In this document: positions 1 through 6,145 of the stretch, in pieces
Layout: the number at the start of each line of letters is the position of its first letter
Numbering within the stretch: the first letter of the stretch is position 1
NCBI GenBank assembly: GCA_008636095.1
Contig: VSJD01000036.1
Coordinates: 1-11,468 of the forward strand
Length of the DNA: 11,468 bases
Reading direction: 5' to 3'
Origin: Kiritimatiellota bacterium
GTDB lineage: Bacteria > Verrucomicrobiota > Kiritimatiellia > JAAZAB01
Program-made: the position numbers and the translations under genes
The notes under the pieces: model-generated
The model's database searches: none
Told to the model about the DNA's origin: nothing
The model's input: only the letters and a program-made list of their open reading frames with translations

Positions 1-2
1 AT

Positions 3-137
3 ACCGTTTTTCATACTTTCTGCGACCGTAATCTCAAGCCCGCTTTCCGCAACCGCTATTCCATGCTCTTCATTGCCGAACAGTTGCGCACCGCTTTCGT
101 TTTTGGCGATTGGGATCGCACCATTCCCACGCAATGA
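3..137 (+). CDS. 3' end of an unrecognised gene (partial, tentative)
   Basis: A frame open from the window edge runs 44 codons and stops at TGA 135-137. Its codons favour C in the third position, as in the clear genes downstream, and its residues look like ordinary globular protein (it ends FGDWDRTIPTQ). I do not recognise a family. The complementary strand is also open through this stretch, so the coding strand is uncertain. If real, it is the C-terminus of a gene starting upstream of the window, unrelated to the ilv transcript, whose promoter lies more than 200 bp further on. Confidence 0.35.
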   Translation, partial: TVFHTFCDRNLKPAFRNRYSMLFIAEQLRTAFVFGDWDRTIPTQ

Positions 138-361
138 TGCGCTGGCGCGCGGACTCTTGCCAATCCACACGAATACGAACCGCGGGATGGTCGTGGTGTG
201 TTCCCCCGCGCCCAAATCAAGAAAATAGTGCCCGGCCAAGCTCGTGAATCTGCCACGCCAACGTCCGCGCCGTCCTACTTCTGGCTATGCCCTGTCAATT
301 CGATCCGCTTTTAGCCCTCAGGATGCAAACTTTCGGAATTCTTGTATATCAAATACAGGGA
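138..361. other. Unexplained 224-bp stretch upstream of the ilv promoter
   Basis: No gene here can be defended. On the minus strand a start-less frame is open for 94 codons from 284 to position 3, bounded upstream by a stop at 285-287. A second minus frame carries a protein-like stretch (LAWQIHELGRALF) before a stop. Together they could be a decayed gene with a frameshift, or chance openness in G+C-rich DNA. No RNA gene or clear hairpin was seen. Confidence 0.3.
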
Positions 362-390
362 TTGACATCAATGTCAGGAATGCCTAAATT
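362..390 (+). promoter_or_regulatory. Sigma-70-type promoter of the ilvB leader
   Basis: A perfect -35 box TTGACA (362-367) is followed after exactly 17 bp by TAAATT (385-390), which matches 4 of 6 bases of the -10 consensus. The predicted transcription start is about 396-398, at or next to the ATG of the leader peptide at 398, which would make the leader mRNA nearly leaderless. The position directly before a Val/Leu-rich leader ORF and a terminator fits an attenuated amino acid operon. Confidence 0.65.
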
Positions 391-397
391 ATCCCGC

Positions 398-505
398 ATG
401 CGTAACTTTTTAGCCATCGTGTCGGTTGTTGTCGGACTTCTGCAGGCACTCGTATTGTGCCTGGTTGAGGGCCGCGCCTTCACGGTGGCCAACGGATGCG
501 GATAA
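398..505 (+). CDS. Branched-chain amino acid leader peptide (35 aa)
   Basis: This short ORF begins MRNFLAIVSVVVGLLQAL and has 14 Val, Leu or Ile codons in 35, clustered between 410 and 466. It stops at TAA 503-505, just before an intrinsic terminator. Its 3' part overlaps the antiterminator segment 479-488, so a ribosome that completes the peptide would mask that segment, while one stalled on Val/Leu codons would leave it free. This is the layout of ilvB and ilvGMEDA leader peptides in proteobacteria. The start is uncertain: ATG 371 (with AGGG at 357-360) and ATG 380 are in frame upstream, but 398 coincides with the predicted transcription start. The role is inferred from composition and position. 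Confidence 0.6.
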   Translation: MRNFLAIVSVVVGLLQALVLCLVEGRAFTVANGCG

Positions 506-548
506 CGGCATTTCGCCCGTTGTCAGGTTGTTCGAAACCCACCGTGAA
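470..548 (+). promoter_or_regulatory. Attenuator: pause hairpin and antiterminator
   Basis: Three mutually exclusive pairings can be drawn. Segment 470-475 pairs with 485-490 (GGCCGC with GTGGCC, one G-U) inside the end of the leader ORF. Segment 479-488 (TTCACGGTGG) is perfectly complementary over 10 bp to 539-548 (CCACCGTGAA), forming an antiterminator. The second strand of that pairing is also the 5' arm of the terminator at 535-562. Stalling on Val/Leu codons would favour the antiterminator; completed translation would favour termination. The complementarity is read directly from the sequence; the regulation is inferred. Confidence 0.6.
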
Positions 549-566
549 AAAACGGTGGGTTTTTTT
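535..566 (+). terminator. Intrinsic terminator of the ilvB attenuator
   Basis: The arms AAACCCACCGT (535-545) and ACGGTGGGTTT (552-562) are perfect complements around a 6-nt GAAAAA loop, followed by a run of seven T (560-566). It lies 29 bp after the leader stop codon and about 95 bp before ilvB, so it would cut off ilvB unless the antiterminator forms. Confidence 0.75.
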
Positions 567-610
567 GTTGTCATCCGCTATAATGCGGGCTTATTGTGGG
601 AGTGGGTTAC

Positions 611-646
611 TTTCCGCCATTGGCGGATATCCGCCTGCGGCGGAAA
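611..646. repeat. 36-bp nested palindrome in the ilvB 5' UTR
   Basis: The outer arms TTTCCGCC (611-618) and GGCGGAAA (639-646) flank a perfect 14-bp palindrome GGCGGATATCCGCC (622-635). It ends 2 bp before the AGGAG ribosome site. A near copy, 16 of 18 bases over TTTCCGCCATTGGCGGAT, lies inverted inside queG at 8649-8666, so it looks like a dispersed REP-like palindrome rather than an operator private to ilvB. In RNA it would form a strong hairpin right before the ribosome site. Confidence 0.6.
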
Positions 647-661
647 ATAGGAGAAACGAAT

Positions 662-2383
662 ATGCGCACAGGAGTGGAATGTTTGATGGACGGATTGAAA
701 AAGGCCGGCGTGCAGGTCATCTTTGGATTACCCGGCGGCTCCGTACTGGATATCTTTAACGGTCTGTATGATGCCCCGTTTAAGTTCGTTCTAACCCGCC
801 ATGAGCAGGGTGCCGCGCACATGGCCGATGGCTATGCCCGGGCAACCGGTCGGGTGGGGTGTTGCCTGGTGACATCCGGCCCCGGGGCCACCAACACCGT
901 GACCGGCCTGGGTACGGCGTATATGGATTCAATCCCCCTCGTGTGTATTTCCGGCCAGGTGCCAACGCATATGATCGGCAACGATGCCTTTCAGGAGGCT
1001 GACACAACCGGCATTACGCGGCCGGTGACCAAGCACAATTATCTCGTGCGCAATGCGGATGATTTACCGCGCATTATTGCCGAGGCGTTCTATATAGCCG
1101 GCACCGGCAAGCCGGGCCCCGTGCTTGTGGATATTCCCAAGGACGTCCAGCGTGCCAGCACCAAGGCCCACACACCGGATTCCGTGAGCATCCGCGGTTA
1201 TAACCCGACCACGGAAGGCCATCCCAAGCAGATTGCCCGGCTGGCGGAGGCGATCAACAAGGCCAAAAAGCCGCTCCTCTATGTGGGGGGCGGTGCGATT
1301 GCCGCAAATGCCGCCGAGGAGGTTACCCAGCTAGCGCGCAAGGCCAAAATCCCGGTTACGACGACATTGCTGGGATTGGGCGCCTTTCCCGAAACAGATT
1401 CACTGGCCCTGCGCATGCTCGGCATGCATGGGAGCGTAACGGCCAATTACGCCACGCATCATTGCGACCTGCTCGTGTCCATCGGCGCACGCTTCGACGA
1501 CCGGGTGACCGGCAAAATCGCAGAATTCGCGTCACACGCCAAGATTGCGCATATTGATATTGATCCCACGGCCATATCCAAAAGCGTGCCCGTGGATATC
1601 CCGGTGGTAGGCGATGTGAAGCATGTGCTGAAGGTTCTCATCCCTCTGGTGGAGAGCAAGGAACGCACGGAATGGCTCGCGCAGATTCAGGAATGGAAAC
1701 AGAAGAACCCGTTTGCGTACGACCAGAATGGGTCAAAGCTGATGCCCCAGTATGTCATTGAACAGATTTACGCCCTGACCAAAGGCGATGCTATCATCGT
1801 GACCGAAGTGGGTCAGCACCAGATGTGGTCGGCACAGTATTATAAATATACCCAACCCCGCACGTTTATCTCATCGGGTGGGCTGGGCACCATGGGCTTC
1901 GGTCTGCCGGCGGCCATTGGCGCGCAGTTCGGGTGCCCTGGCAAGATGGTGGTGGACATTTCCGGTGACGGCAGTGCCCAGATGAATTTCCAGGAACTCG
2001 TGGTCGCCGTGGAGCACCAGGTGCCGATCAAGGTGGTAATTCTCAACAACGGCTACCTGGGCATGGTGCGCCAGTGGCAGGAAATGTTCTACAAGAAGCA
2101 ATATTCGGCCACATGCCTGGGGCAGAGCGGGCGTGGCAAAAACGAGAAGATCAAGGATTGCCCGGACAGGCCCTACCTGCCTGATTTCGTCAAGCTGGCG
2201 GAGGCGCACGGTGCCCTGGGCCTGCGGGCGAAGACCCGTGCCGCTGTGGTGCCAATGCTGACCAAAGCGTTTGAGGCCGATGGGCCCGCCGTGGTGGAAT
2301 GCATGGTGGAGCCGGAAGCCAATGTGTATCCGATGGTGCCCGCCGGGGCTTCGCTTATGGAAATGATCCAAAGCATGGCGTGA
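662..2383 (+). CDS. ilvB: Acetolactate synthase (AHAS) large, catalytic subunit
   Basis: This 573-aa ThDP enzyme condenses two pyruvates to acetolactate (or pyruvate with 2-oxobutyrate), the first common step of Val, Leu and Ile synthesis. The catalytic Glu48 sits in an RHEQGAAHMADGYAR motif. The central FAD-type domain follows, and the ThDP/Mg motif runs from GDGS (435-438) to NN (462-463). I chose ATG 662 because AGGAG at 649-653 precedes it by 8 nt and the protein then starts at the family's usual N-terminus; a longer frame from 596 would translate the palindrome. Near residues 485-505 the chain has about 17 more residues than typical enterobacterial enzymes, with Cys485 and Cys500, just before PDFVKLAEA. 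Expression is probably set by the upstream attenuator, and ilvN follows 188 bp later. Confidence 0.96.
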   Translation: MRTGVECLMDGLKKAGVQVIFGLPGGSVLDIFNGLYDAPFKFVLTRHEQGAAHMADGYARATGRVGCCLVTSGPGATNTVTGLGTAYMDSIPLVCISGQVPTHMIGNDAFQEADTTGITRPVTKHNYLVRNADDLPRIIAEAFYIAGTGKPGPVLVDIPKDVQRASTKAHTPDSVSIRGYNPTTEGHPKQIARLAEAINKAKKPLLYVGGGAIAANAAEEVTQLARKAKIPVTTTLLGLGAFPETDSLALRMLGMHGSVTANYATHHCDLLVSIGARFDDRVTGKIAEFASHAKIAHIDIDPTAISKSVPVDIPVVGDVKHVLKVLIPLVESKERTEWLAQIQEWKQKNPFAYDQNGSKLMPQYVIEQIYALTKGDAIIVTEVGQHQMWSAQYYKYTQPRTFISSGGLGTMGFGLPAAIGAQFGCPGKMVVDISGDGSAQMNFQELVVAVEHQVPIKVVILNNGYLGMVRQWQEMFYKKQYSATCLGQSGRGKNEKIKDCPDRPYLPDFVKLAEAHGALGLRAKTRAAVVPMLTKAFEADGPAVVECMVEPEANVYPMVPAGASLMEMIQSMA

Positions 2384-2384
2384 A

Positions 2385-2564
2385 GAAGAACGAGGAACGT
2401 GACTACAGGGGGAGGTGTTCGGTGTTCGGAGGAGCACGACCGATGAATCAGGAGACAACAAGCAAGACTTGTTTGGTATGGCGAGCCACAGGAACTACTG
2501 CCTCCGGGATGGTCCCAGAACACTGAACACTGAACACTTGAGTAGTTAACAAAGAACGAGGAAC
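2385..2564. repeat. ilvB-ilvN junction: nested heptad arrays around an 88-bp core
   Basis: The order is symmetric. Two AACGAAG-like heptads (2385-2398) come first, then two TGTTCGG units (2416-2429). An 88-bp core (2430-2517) follows, then three perfect GAACACT units (2518-2538) and two more AACGAAG-like heptads (2551-2564). The two inner arrays are inverted relative to each other. The last heptad contains the GAGGA ribosome site of ilvN. The core carries GTATGGCGAGCC (2476-2487), also found in the similar element at 7664-7866. The spacer is unusually long for an ilvBN pair, which suggests insertion. Confidence 0.7.
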
Positions 2565-2571
2565 TGTTGTC

Positions 2572-3051
2572 ATGAAACATATTATTTCGATGCTGGTTGA
2601 AAACCGTCCGGGCGTACTGGCCCGGGTGATCGGATTGATTTCGGGACGCGGATACAACATTGACAGTCTCAACGTGGCCCCGACCCAGGACATCACAACC
2701 TCCCGGATTACCATGACCGTGCCGGGTGACGATCACGTCCTGGAACAGGTGACCAAGCAACTCAACAAGTTGGTGGACGTCATCAAGGTTTTTGACCTGA
2801 CTAAGGAAAAATATATTGACCGTGAGCTGGCCATGGTGAAAGTATGTGCCTCGACGAAAAACCGATCGGCCTTGATCGAGTTGGCCGCCCTGTTCCGCGC
2901 CGAGAACGTGTCGGTGCAAAATAAGGCCATGATCATCCAGATGGTGGGCACAACGGATGCGGTGGATAATTTTCTGGAATTGATCAAACCCCACGGCATC
3001 GTGGAGGTGTCCCGCACGGGCGTTATCGCCGTGGGCAAGGCGGAAGGCTGA
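2572..3051 (+). CDS. ilvN: Acetolactate synthase small, regulatory subunit
   Basis: This 159-aa protein binds the IlvB catalytic subunit, activates it and confers valine feedback inhibition. An N-terminal ACT domain covers about residues 1-75 (VENRPGVLARVIGLISGRGY), followed by the conserved C-terminal domain ending in EVSRTGVIAVGK. Asn11, Gly14 and Asn29, the positions implicated in valine binding in E. coli IlvH, are all present, so feedback control is probably intact. The length matches the family. GAGGA at 2558-2562 lies 9 nt before the ATG and inside a heptad repeat. leuA follows after 96 bp filled by two repeat arrays. It could equally be called ilvH. Confidence 0.95.
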   Translation: MKHIISMLVENRPGVLARVIGLISGRGYNIDSLNVAPTQDITTSRITMTVPGDDHVLEQVTKQLNKLVDVIKVFDLTKEKYIDRELAMVKVCASTKNRSALIELAALFRAENVSVQNKAMIIQMVGTTDAVDNFLELIKPHGIVEVSRTGVIAVGKAEG

Positions 3052-3054
3052 GGA

Positions 3055-3102
3055 CAGAGATCAGAGGTCAGAAGTCAGAGATCAGCAATCAAAAATCATA
3101 AA
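3055..3102 (+). repeat. TCAGARR heptad array (seven units)
   Basis: Beginning 4 bp after the ilvN stop, about seven 7-bp units run without a break: TCAGAGA/G-type units that decay through TCAGCAA and TCAAAAA to TCATAAA. The first unit has lost its T. No inverted partner lies in this junction. The same TCAGAGATCAGCAA ending occurs inside the coding sequence at 10643-10656. Confidence 0.75.
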
Positions 3103-3109
3103 TTCCGCC

Positions 3110-3144
3110 AACGAAGAACCAAGAACGACGAACAAAGAACGAAG
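3110..3144 (+). repeat. AACRAAG heptad array before leuA
   Basis: Five consecutive 7-bp units, each starting with AAC and ending in G (AACGAAG, AACCAAG and similar), end 3 bp before the leuA ATG. The last unit supplies GAAGG (3141-3145), the only ribosome-site-like sequence of leuA. Shorter versions flank the ilvB-ilvN junction. Confidence 0.75.
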
Positions 3145-3147
3145 GTT

Positions 3148-4698
3148 ATGAAAACAGCAAAACAGAACCGTGTGATAATTTTCGACACAACCTTACGGGA
3201 CGGCGAGCAATGTCCCGGCGCCAGCCTGAATCAACGTGAAAAAATCGAGATTGCCCAGCAACTGGCGCGTCTGAATGTGGACGTCATCGAGGCCGGCTTT
3301 CCCATTGCCTCGCCCGACGATTTTTGCTCCGTCAAGGCGATTGCCGCAACCATCAAGGGGCCGCGTATTGCCGGGTTGGCGCGCTGTCTGAACAAGGATA
3401 TCGAACGCTGCGCGGAGGCCGTGACGCCGGCGGGCAAGCGTGCCCGGATTCACGTGTTTCTGGCGACATCCAAAATTCACCGCGATTTTAAACTCCGCAA
3501 GGATAAGGCCGAGATCCTCAAGCAAGCCACGACGGCGGTGCGCTATGCCCGCACGTTTTGCGAGGATGTGGAATTCAGTCCGGAGGATGCGACCCGCACG
3601 GAGCGCGATTACCTGGCCGAGGTAGTGCGCGCCGTGATCGACGCCGGCGCCGCGACGGTCAATATTCCGGACACGGTAGGCTATACCGTGCCGATGGAAT
3701 TTGGTGCGTTGATTGGCTATCTGTTCGAACACGTGCCGAATATCGGCAAGGCCGTGATAAATGTTCATTGTCACAATGACTTGGGTCTGGCGGTGGCCAA
3801 TACGCTGGCTGCGCTTGCCGCTGGTGCCAGGGGTGTGGAATGCACGATCAACGGGATTGGCGAACGGGCCGGCAACTGCGCGATCGAGGAACTGGTGATG
3901 GCCCTGCATACGCGTCACGATATCCTGGGGCTGACCACGGATATCCACACGCAGGAACTCTATCGTTCCAGCCGGCTGGTCAGCCGTCTGACCGGTATGG
4001 TCGTCCAGCGCAACAAGGCCATTGTGGGCGCCAACGCTTTTGCCCATGAGGCCGGCATCCACCAGGACGGTATTCTCAAGGAGCGCTCGACTTATGAAAT
4101 CATGCGCCCGCAGGATATCGGCATTGACGGTTCCGAGCTGGTGCTGGGCAAACATTCCGGGCGGCACGCGTTTGCCGACCGGCTGACCAAAATGGGCTTT
4201 ACGCTTAAGCCTGAAGAGCTGGATCATGCCTACCGCCGATTTATTGATCTGGCAGACAAGAAAAAAAATGTATATGACGACGATATCCTGGCCATTGCCC
4301 GCGATGAAATGGAAGGTGATTTTGCGGGGTTCGGCGCGTATCAATTGGATTATCTCCACGTTTCCACGGGCACGTCCACGATTCCAACCGCCACGGTGCG
4401 CCTGCGCAAGGGTAAGGACGTGATCCAGGACGCCGCCTGCGGCGACGGGCCGGTGGATGCCTCGCTTAAAACCATTGACCGAATTACGGGGGTGCAGGGC
4501 AAACTGCTGGAGTATGCCATTCAGGCCGTGACCATTGGAAAGGATGCGCAGGGCGAGGTCAGTATGCGCGTGGCCTTTGGCGACGATGTGGTCAGCGGCA
4601 AGGCGGCCAGCACCGATATCGTTCAGGCCAGCGCCACCGCTTACTTGAACTGCGTCAATCGCGTCCTGATGAGCCGCGCGCTGGGGAAGAAGAAATAG
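3148..4698 (+). CDS. leuA: 2-isopropylmalate synthase
   Basis: This 516-aa enzyme condenses 2-oxoisovalerate with acetyl-CoA, the committed step of leucine synthesis. The HMGL-like TIM barrel opens with FDTTLRDGEQCPGASL (residues 12-27), including the Arg-Asp pair at 17-18. The metal motif HCHND is at 207-211 and GERAGN at 238-243; the C-terminal third is the LeuA dimer/allosteric domain. Length and order fit bacterial LeuA. A homocitrate or citramalate synthase is possible from the barrel alone, but the ilv context and C-terminal domain favour LeuA. The start has GAAGG 2 nt upstream, inside a repeat. The TAG stop (4696-4698) overlaps the left inverted repeat of the next cassette. ilvC, a common neighbour, is absent. 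Confidence 0.95.
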   Translation: MKTAKQNRVIIFDTTLRDGEQCPGASLNQREKIEIAQQLARLNVDVIEAGFPIASPDDFCSVKAIAATIKGPRIAGLARCLNKDIERCAEAVTPAGKRARIHVFLATSKIHRDFKLRKDKAEILKQATTAVRYARTFCEDVEFSPEDATRTERDYLAEVVRAVIDAGAATVNIPDTVGYTVPMEFGALIGYLFEHVPNIGKAVINVHCHNDLGLAVANTLAALAAGARGVECTINGIGERAGNCAIEELVMALHTRHDILGLTTDIHTQELYRSSRLVSRLTGMVVQRNKAIVGANAFAHEAGIHQDGILKERSTYEIMRPQDIGIDGSELVLGKHSGRHAFADRLTKMGFTLKPEELDHAYRRFIDLADKKKNVYDDDILAIARDEMEGDFAGFGAYQLDYLHVSTGTSTIPTATVRLRKGKDVIQDAACGDGPVDASLKTIDRITGVQGKLLEYAIQAVTIGKDAQGEVSMRVAFGDDVVSGKAASTDIVQASATAYLNCVNRVLMSRALGKKK

Positions 4699-4721
4699 AG
4701 ATCAGAGATCAGAGGTCAGAA
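4697..4721 (+). repeat. Left inverted repeat of the four-helix-bundle cassette
   Basis: TCAGARR-family heptads (TCAGAGA at 4702, TCAGAGG at 4709, TCAGAAA at 4716) preceded by AGAGA. It is exactly complementary to 5111-5135. Confidence 0.85.
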
Positions 4722-4742
4722 AGATAAGACCAGGATGTTAAT

Positions 4743-5123
4743 ATGGAGTTAAAATCTGCTAAAGATTTAACCGTGTATAAAAAGTCCTATGAATTGGCCA
4801 TGCGGATATTTGAAATTAGCAAAAAATTTCCTTCAGAAGAAAGGTATGCTCTTATTGGACAAATTCGCCGCTCGTCCCGTTCTGTATGTATGAATCTTCG
4901 AGAGGCGTGGGCCAAAAGGAGATACGAGGCGCATTTTGTCAGTAAATTGACAGATTGCGATGGGGAGAATAGTGAAGCCGATTCCTCATTGGATTTTGCA
5001 CGAGATTGTTTTTATATCAATGATCAAGAACATAAGGAATTAACCGCATCATGTCGAGAAGTCGGAAAAATGTTGGGATCAATGATCGGCCGTCCGGATA
5101 AATTTCTGACTTCTGACCTCTGA
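4743..5123 (+). CDS. Four-helix-bundle protein, S23/IVS-encoded family
   Basis: This 126-aa protein matches the S23/four-helix-bundle family (23S rRNA intervening-sequence proteins, related to the Avd accessory protein of diversity-generating retroelements). It has an N-terminal DLTVYKKSYELAMRIFEISKKFP helix region, the conserved QIRRSSRSV segment and the subfamily signature EAWAKRRYEAHFVSKLTD. No enzymatic residues are known in the family; a nucleic-acid-binding role is suspected because of its basic face. AGGA at 4732-4735 lies 7 nt before the ATG. The last four residues and the stop are encoded by the right inverted repeat. Base composition is clearly lower in G+C than its neighbours, suggesting acquisition. 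Nothing links it to leucine or shikimate synthesis. Confidence 0.85.
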   Translation: MELKSAKDLTVYKKSYELAMRIFEISKKFPSEERYALIGQIRRSSRSVCMNLREAWAKRRYEAHFVSKLTDCDGENSEADSSLDFARDCFYINDQEHKELTASCREVGKMLGSMIGRPDKFLTSDL

Positions 5124-5135
5124 TCTCTGATCTCT
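5111..5135 (-). repeat. Right inverted repeat of the four-helix-bundle cassette
   Basis: Exact reverse complement of 4697-4721. The heptad phase continues leftward into 5103-5110. It contains the TGA stop of the four-helix-bundle gene (5121-5123) and ends 9 bp before the aroE ATG. Confidence 0.85.
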
Positions 5136-5144
5136 TGAATTGCC

Positions 5145-6065
5145 ATGAATATCAGCCCATCAACAACACCCTACGCCGTCCTCGGGCACCCGATCCGCCA
5201 TTCGCTTTCGCCCCGCATGCAGAATGCGGCGTTTGAGGCGTTGGCCATGGATGCCGTGTACCTGGCGTTCGATGTATCGCCTGAGAAACTTATGCAAACC
5301 CTGCCGGTCATGGCAGAACTGGGGTTTGCCGGTATTAACCTGACGGTGCCGCTCAAGGAGGTCGCGTTTCGTGGTTTGGCTGACCTTGACGAAGCCGCGC
5401 GGCGATTGGGCTCGGTTAACACGGTAATATGCACGCCCGGCGGTCTTAAAGGCTTCAGCACGGACGGTGAAGGTTTTTTGCGGGCCATACGCGAAGCATT
5501 TGATCTATCGGTCAAGGGACTTTCCCTGTTTCTGCTGGGTTGCGGCGGCGCTGGCCGCGCGGTGGCTTTTGCCTGCGCCGTGGCGGGTGCCGGGCGCCTC
5601 ATGCTGGCCGATGCGGATAGTACCCGGCTGGCCGGATTAGAAGCGGACCTGCACGCGCTCGGGCTCAAGACCGATATTTCTGTGGTTGGCACGGAGCCGC
5701 AGACCTGGCGCCGTGCGTGCCGGGAGGCCGAGTTAGTTGTGCATGCCACGCCGATGGGGATGCACACGGGAGAGCCTTCGGTCCTTCCGCCGGATGCATT
5801 TCACAGCGGCCAGCGGGTCTATGATCTGATTTACATGTTTCCGGAAACAGTTCTGATGCACTCGGCGCGTGAAGCCGGCGCGCAAACGTCCAATGGTCTT
5901 GGCATGCTCCTGCACCAGGGCGCGCTTTCATTTTCCATCTGGACCGGACGTGAGGCGCCCGTTGCTGTTATGCGCCGCGTGCTGGAAGAGGCGGTGTATG
6001 GAAGAAAAACAGAAGAGAGATGTCAGCGGTCAGAGATCAGAGGTCAGAGGACGGACTCAAAATGA
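5145..6065 (+). CDS. aroE: Shikimate dehydrogenase
   Basis: This 306-aa enzyme reduces 3-dehydroshikimate to shikimate in the chorismate pathway. GHPIRHSLSP (14-23) binds shikimate; Lys71 (in NLTVPLKE), Asn92 and Asp107 (in STDGEG) are the expected catalytic and binding residues. The Rossmann loop LLGCGGAGRA is at 130-139, and the C-terminus has NGLGMLLHQGA. Where NADP-dependent AroE usually has an NRTxxR motif, this protein reads DADSTR (156-161), so cofactor preference may lean to NAD. No Shine-Dalgarno sequence precedes the ATG, only the end of an inverted repeat. The last ~14 residues (from ~293) are encoded by TCAGARR heptads and look like a repeat-derived tail. aroK lies two genes downstream. 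Confidence 0.93.
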   Translation: MNISPSTTPYAVLGHPIRHSLSPRMQNAAFEALAMDAVYLAFDVSPEKLMQTLPVMAELGFAGINLTVPLKEVAFRGLADLDEAARRLGSVNTVICTPGGLKGFSTDGEGFLRAIREAFDLSVKGLSLFLLGCGGAGRAVAFACAVAGAGRLMLADADSTRLAGLEADLHALGLKTDISVVGTEPQTWRRACREAELVVHATPMGMHTGEPSVLPPDAFHSGQRVYDLIYMFPETVLMHSAREAGAQTSNGLGMLLHQGALSFSIWTGREAPVAVMRRVLEEAVYGRKTEERCQRSEIRGQRTDSK

Positions 6066-6136
6066 AGAATGAACGACAAATAATTAATCTCTGATCTCTT
6101 ATTTCTAATCTCTGACTTCTGATCTCTGACCTCTAG
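6023..6136. repeat. aroE-pilD junction: inverted TCAGARR arrays
   Basis: Four direct heptads (6023-6050) lie in the end of aroE. After 37 bp seven heptads in the opposite orientation follow (6088-6136). The segment 6030-6049 matches the reverse complement of the right array at 19 of 20 bases, so RNA or single-stranded DNA could form a long hairpin. Between them is a short AATGAAG-like heptad pair (6061-6074). This looks like the four-helix-bundle cassette without its gene, and could be a MITE-like derivative. Confidence 0.7.
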
Positions 6137-6145
6137 TTTTTACAT

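Larger units (their letters stand above)
4697..5135. mobile_element. Candidate cassette: four-helix-bundle gene between exact 25-bp inverted repeats
   Basis: Positions 4697-4721 and 5111-5135 are exact reverse complements over 25 bp, built of TCAGAGA/TCAGAGG heptads. They enclose a single low-G+C gene (4743-5123). The left arm starts within the leuA stop codon and the right arm contains the stop of the enclosed gene. By my count 4741-5100 is about 40% G+C, against 60-70% in sampled leuA stretches. I see no target-site duplication and no transposase. In RNA the arms would form a 25-bp stem with a ~390-nt loop, resembling intervening sequences of bacterial 23S rRNA that encode the same protein family. 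Mobility is inferred. Confidence 0.5.

Noticed and set aside
398..566. T-box riboswitch controlling ilvB
   Set aside because: No recognisable T-box sequence or specifier loop, while the leader peptide and antiterminator explain the region well.
579..584. TATAAT after the attenuator terminator, as a second ilvB promoter
   Set aside because: No acceptable -35 box lies 16-18 bp upstream; the position falls in the terminator's G/T-rich arm (TGGGTT).
596..661. N-terminal extension of IlvB from ATG 596
   Set aside because: It would translate the 36-bp palindrome and the ribosome site; ATG 662 has a good SD and the family's normal N-terminus.
3193..4359. Long minus-strand reading frame opposite leuA
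   Set aside because: It is antisense to a clear LeuA with all family motifs; its openness reflects the G+C-rich third codon positions.
4743..5123. Avd protein of a diversity-generating retroelement
   Set aside because: No reverse transcriptase, template repeat or variable repeat is in the window; the subfamily signature fits the general S23 group better.
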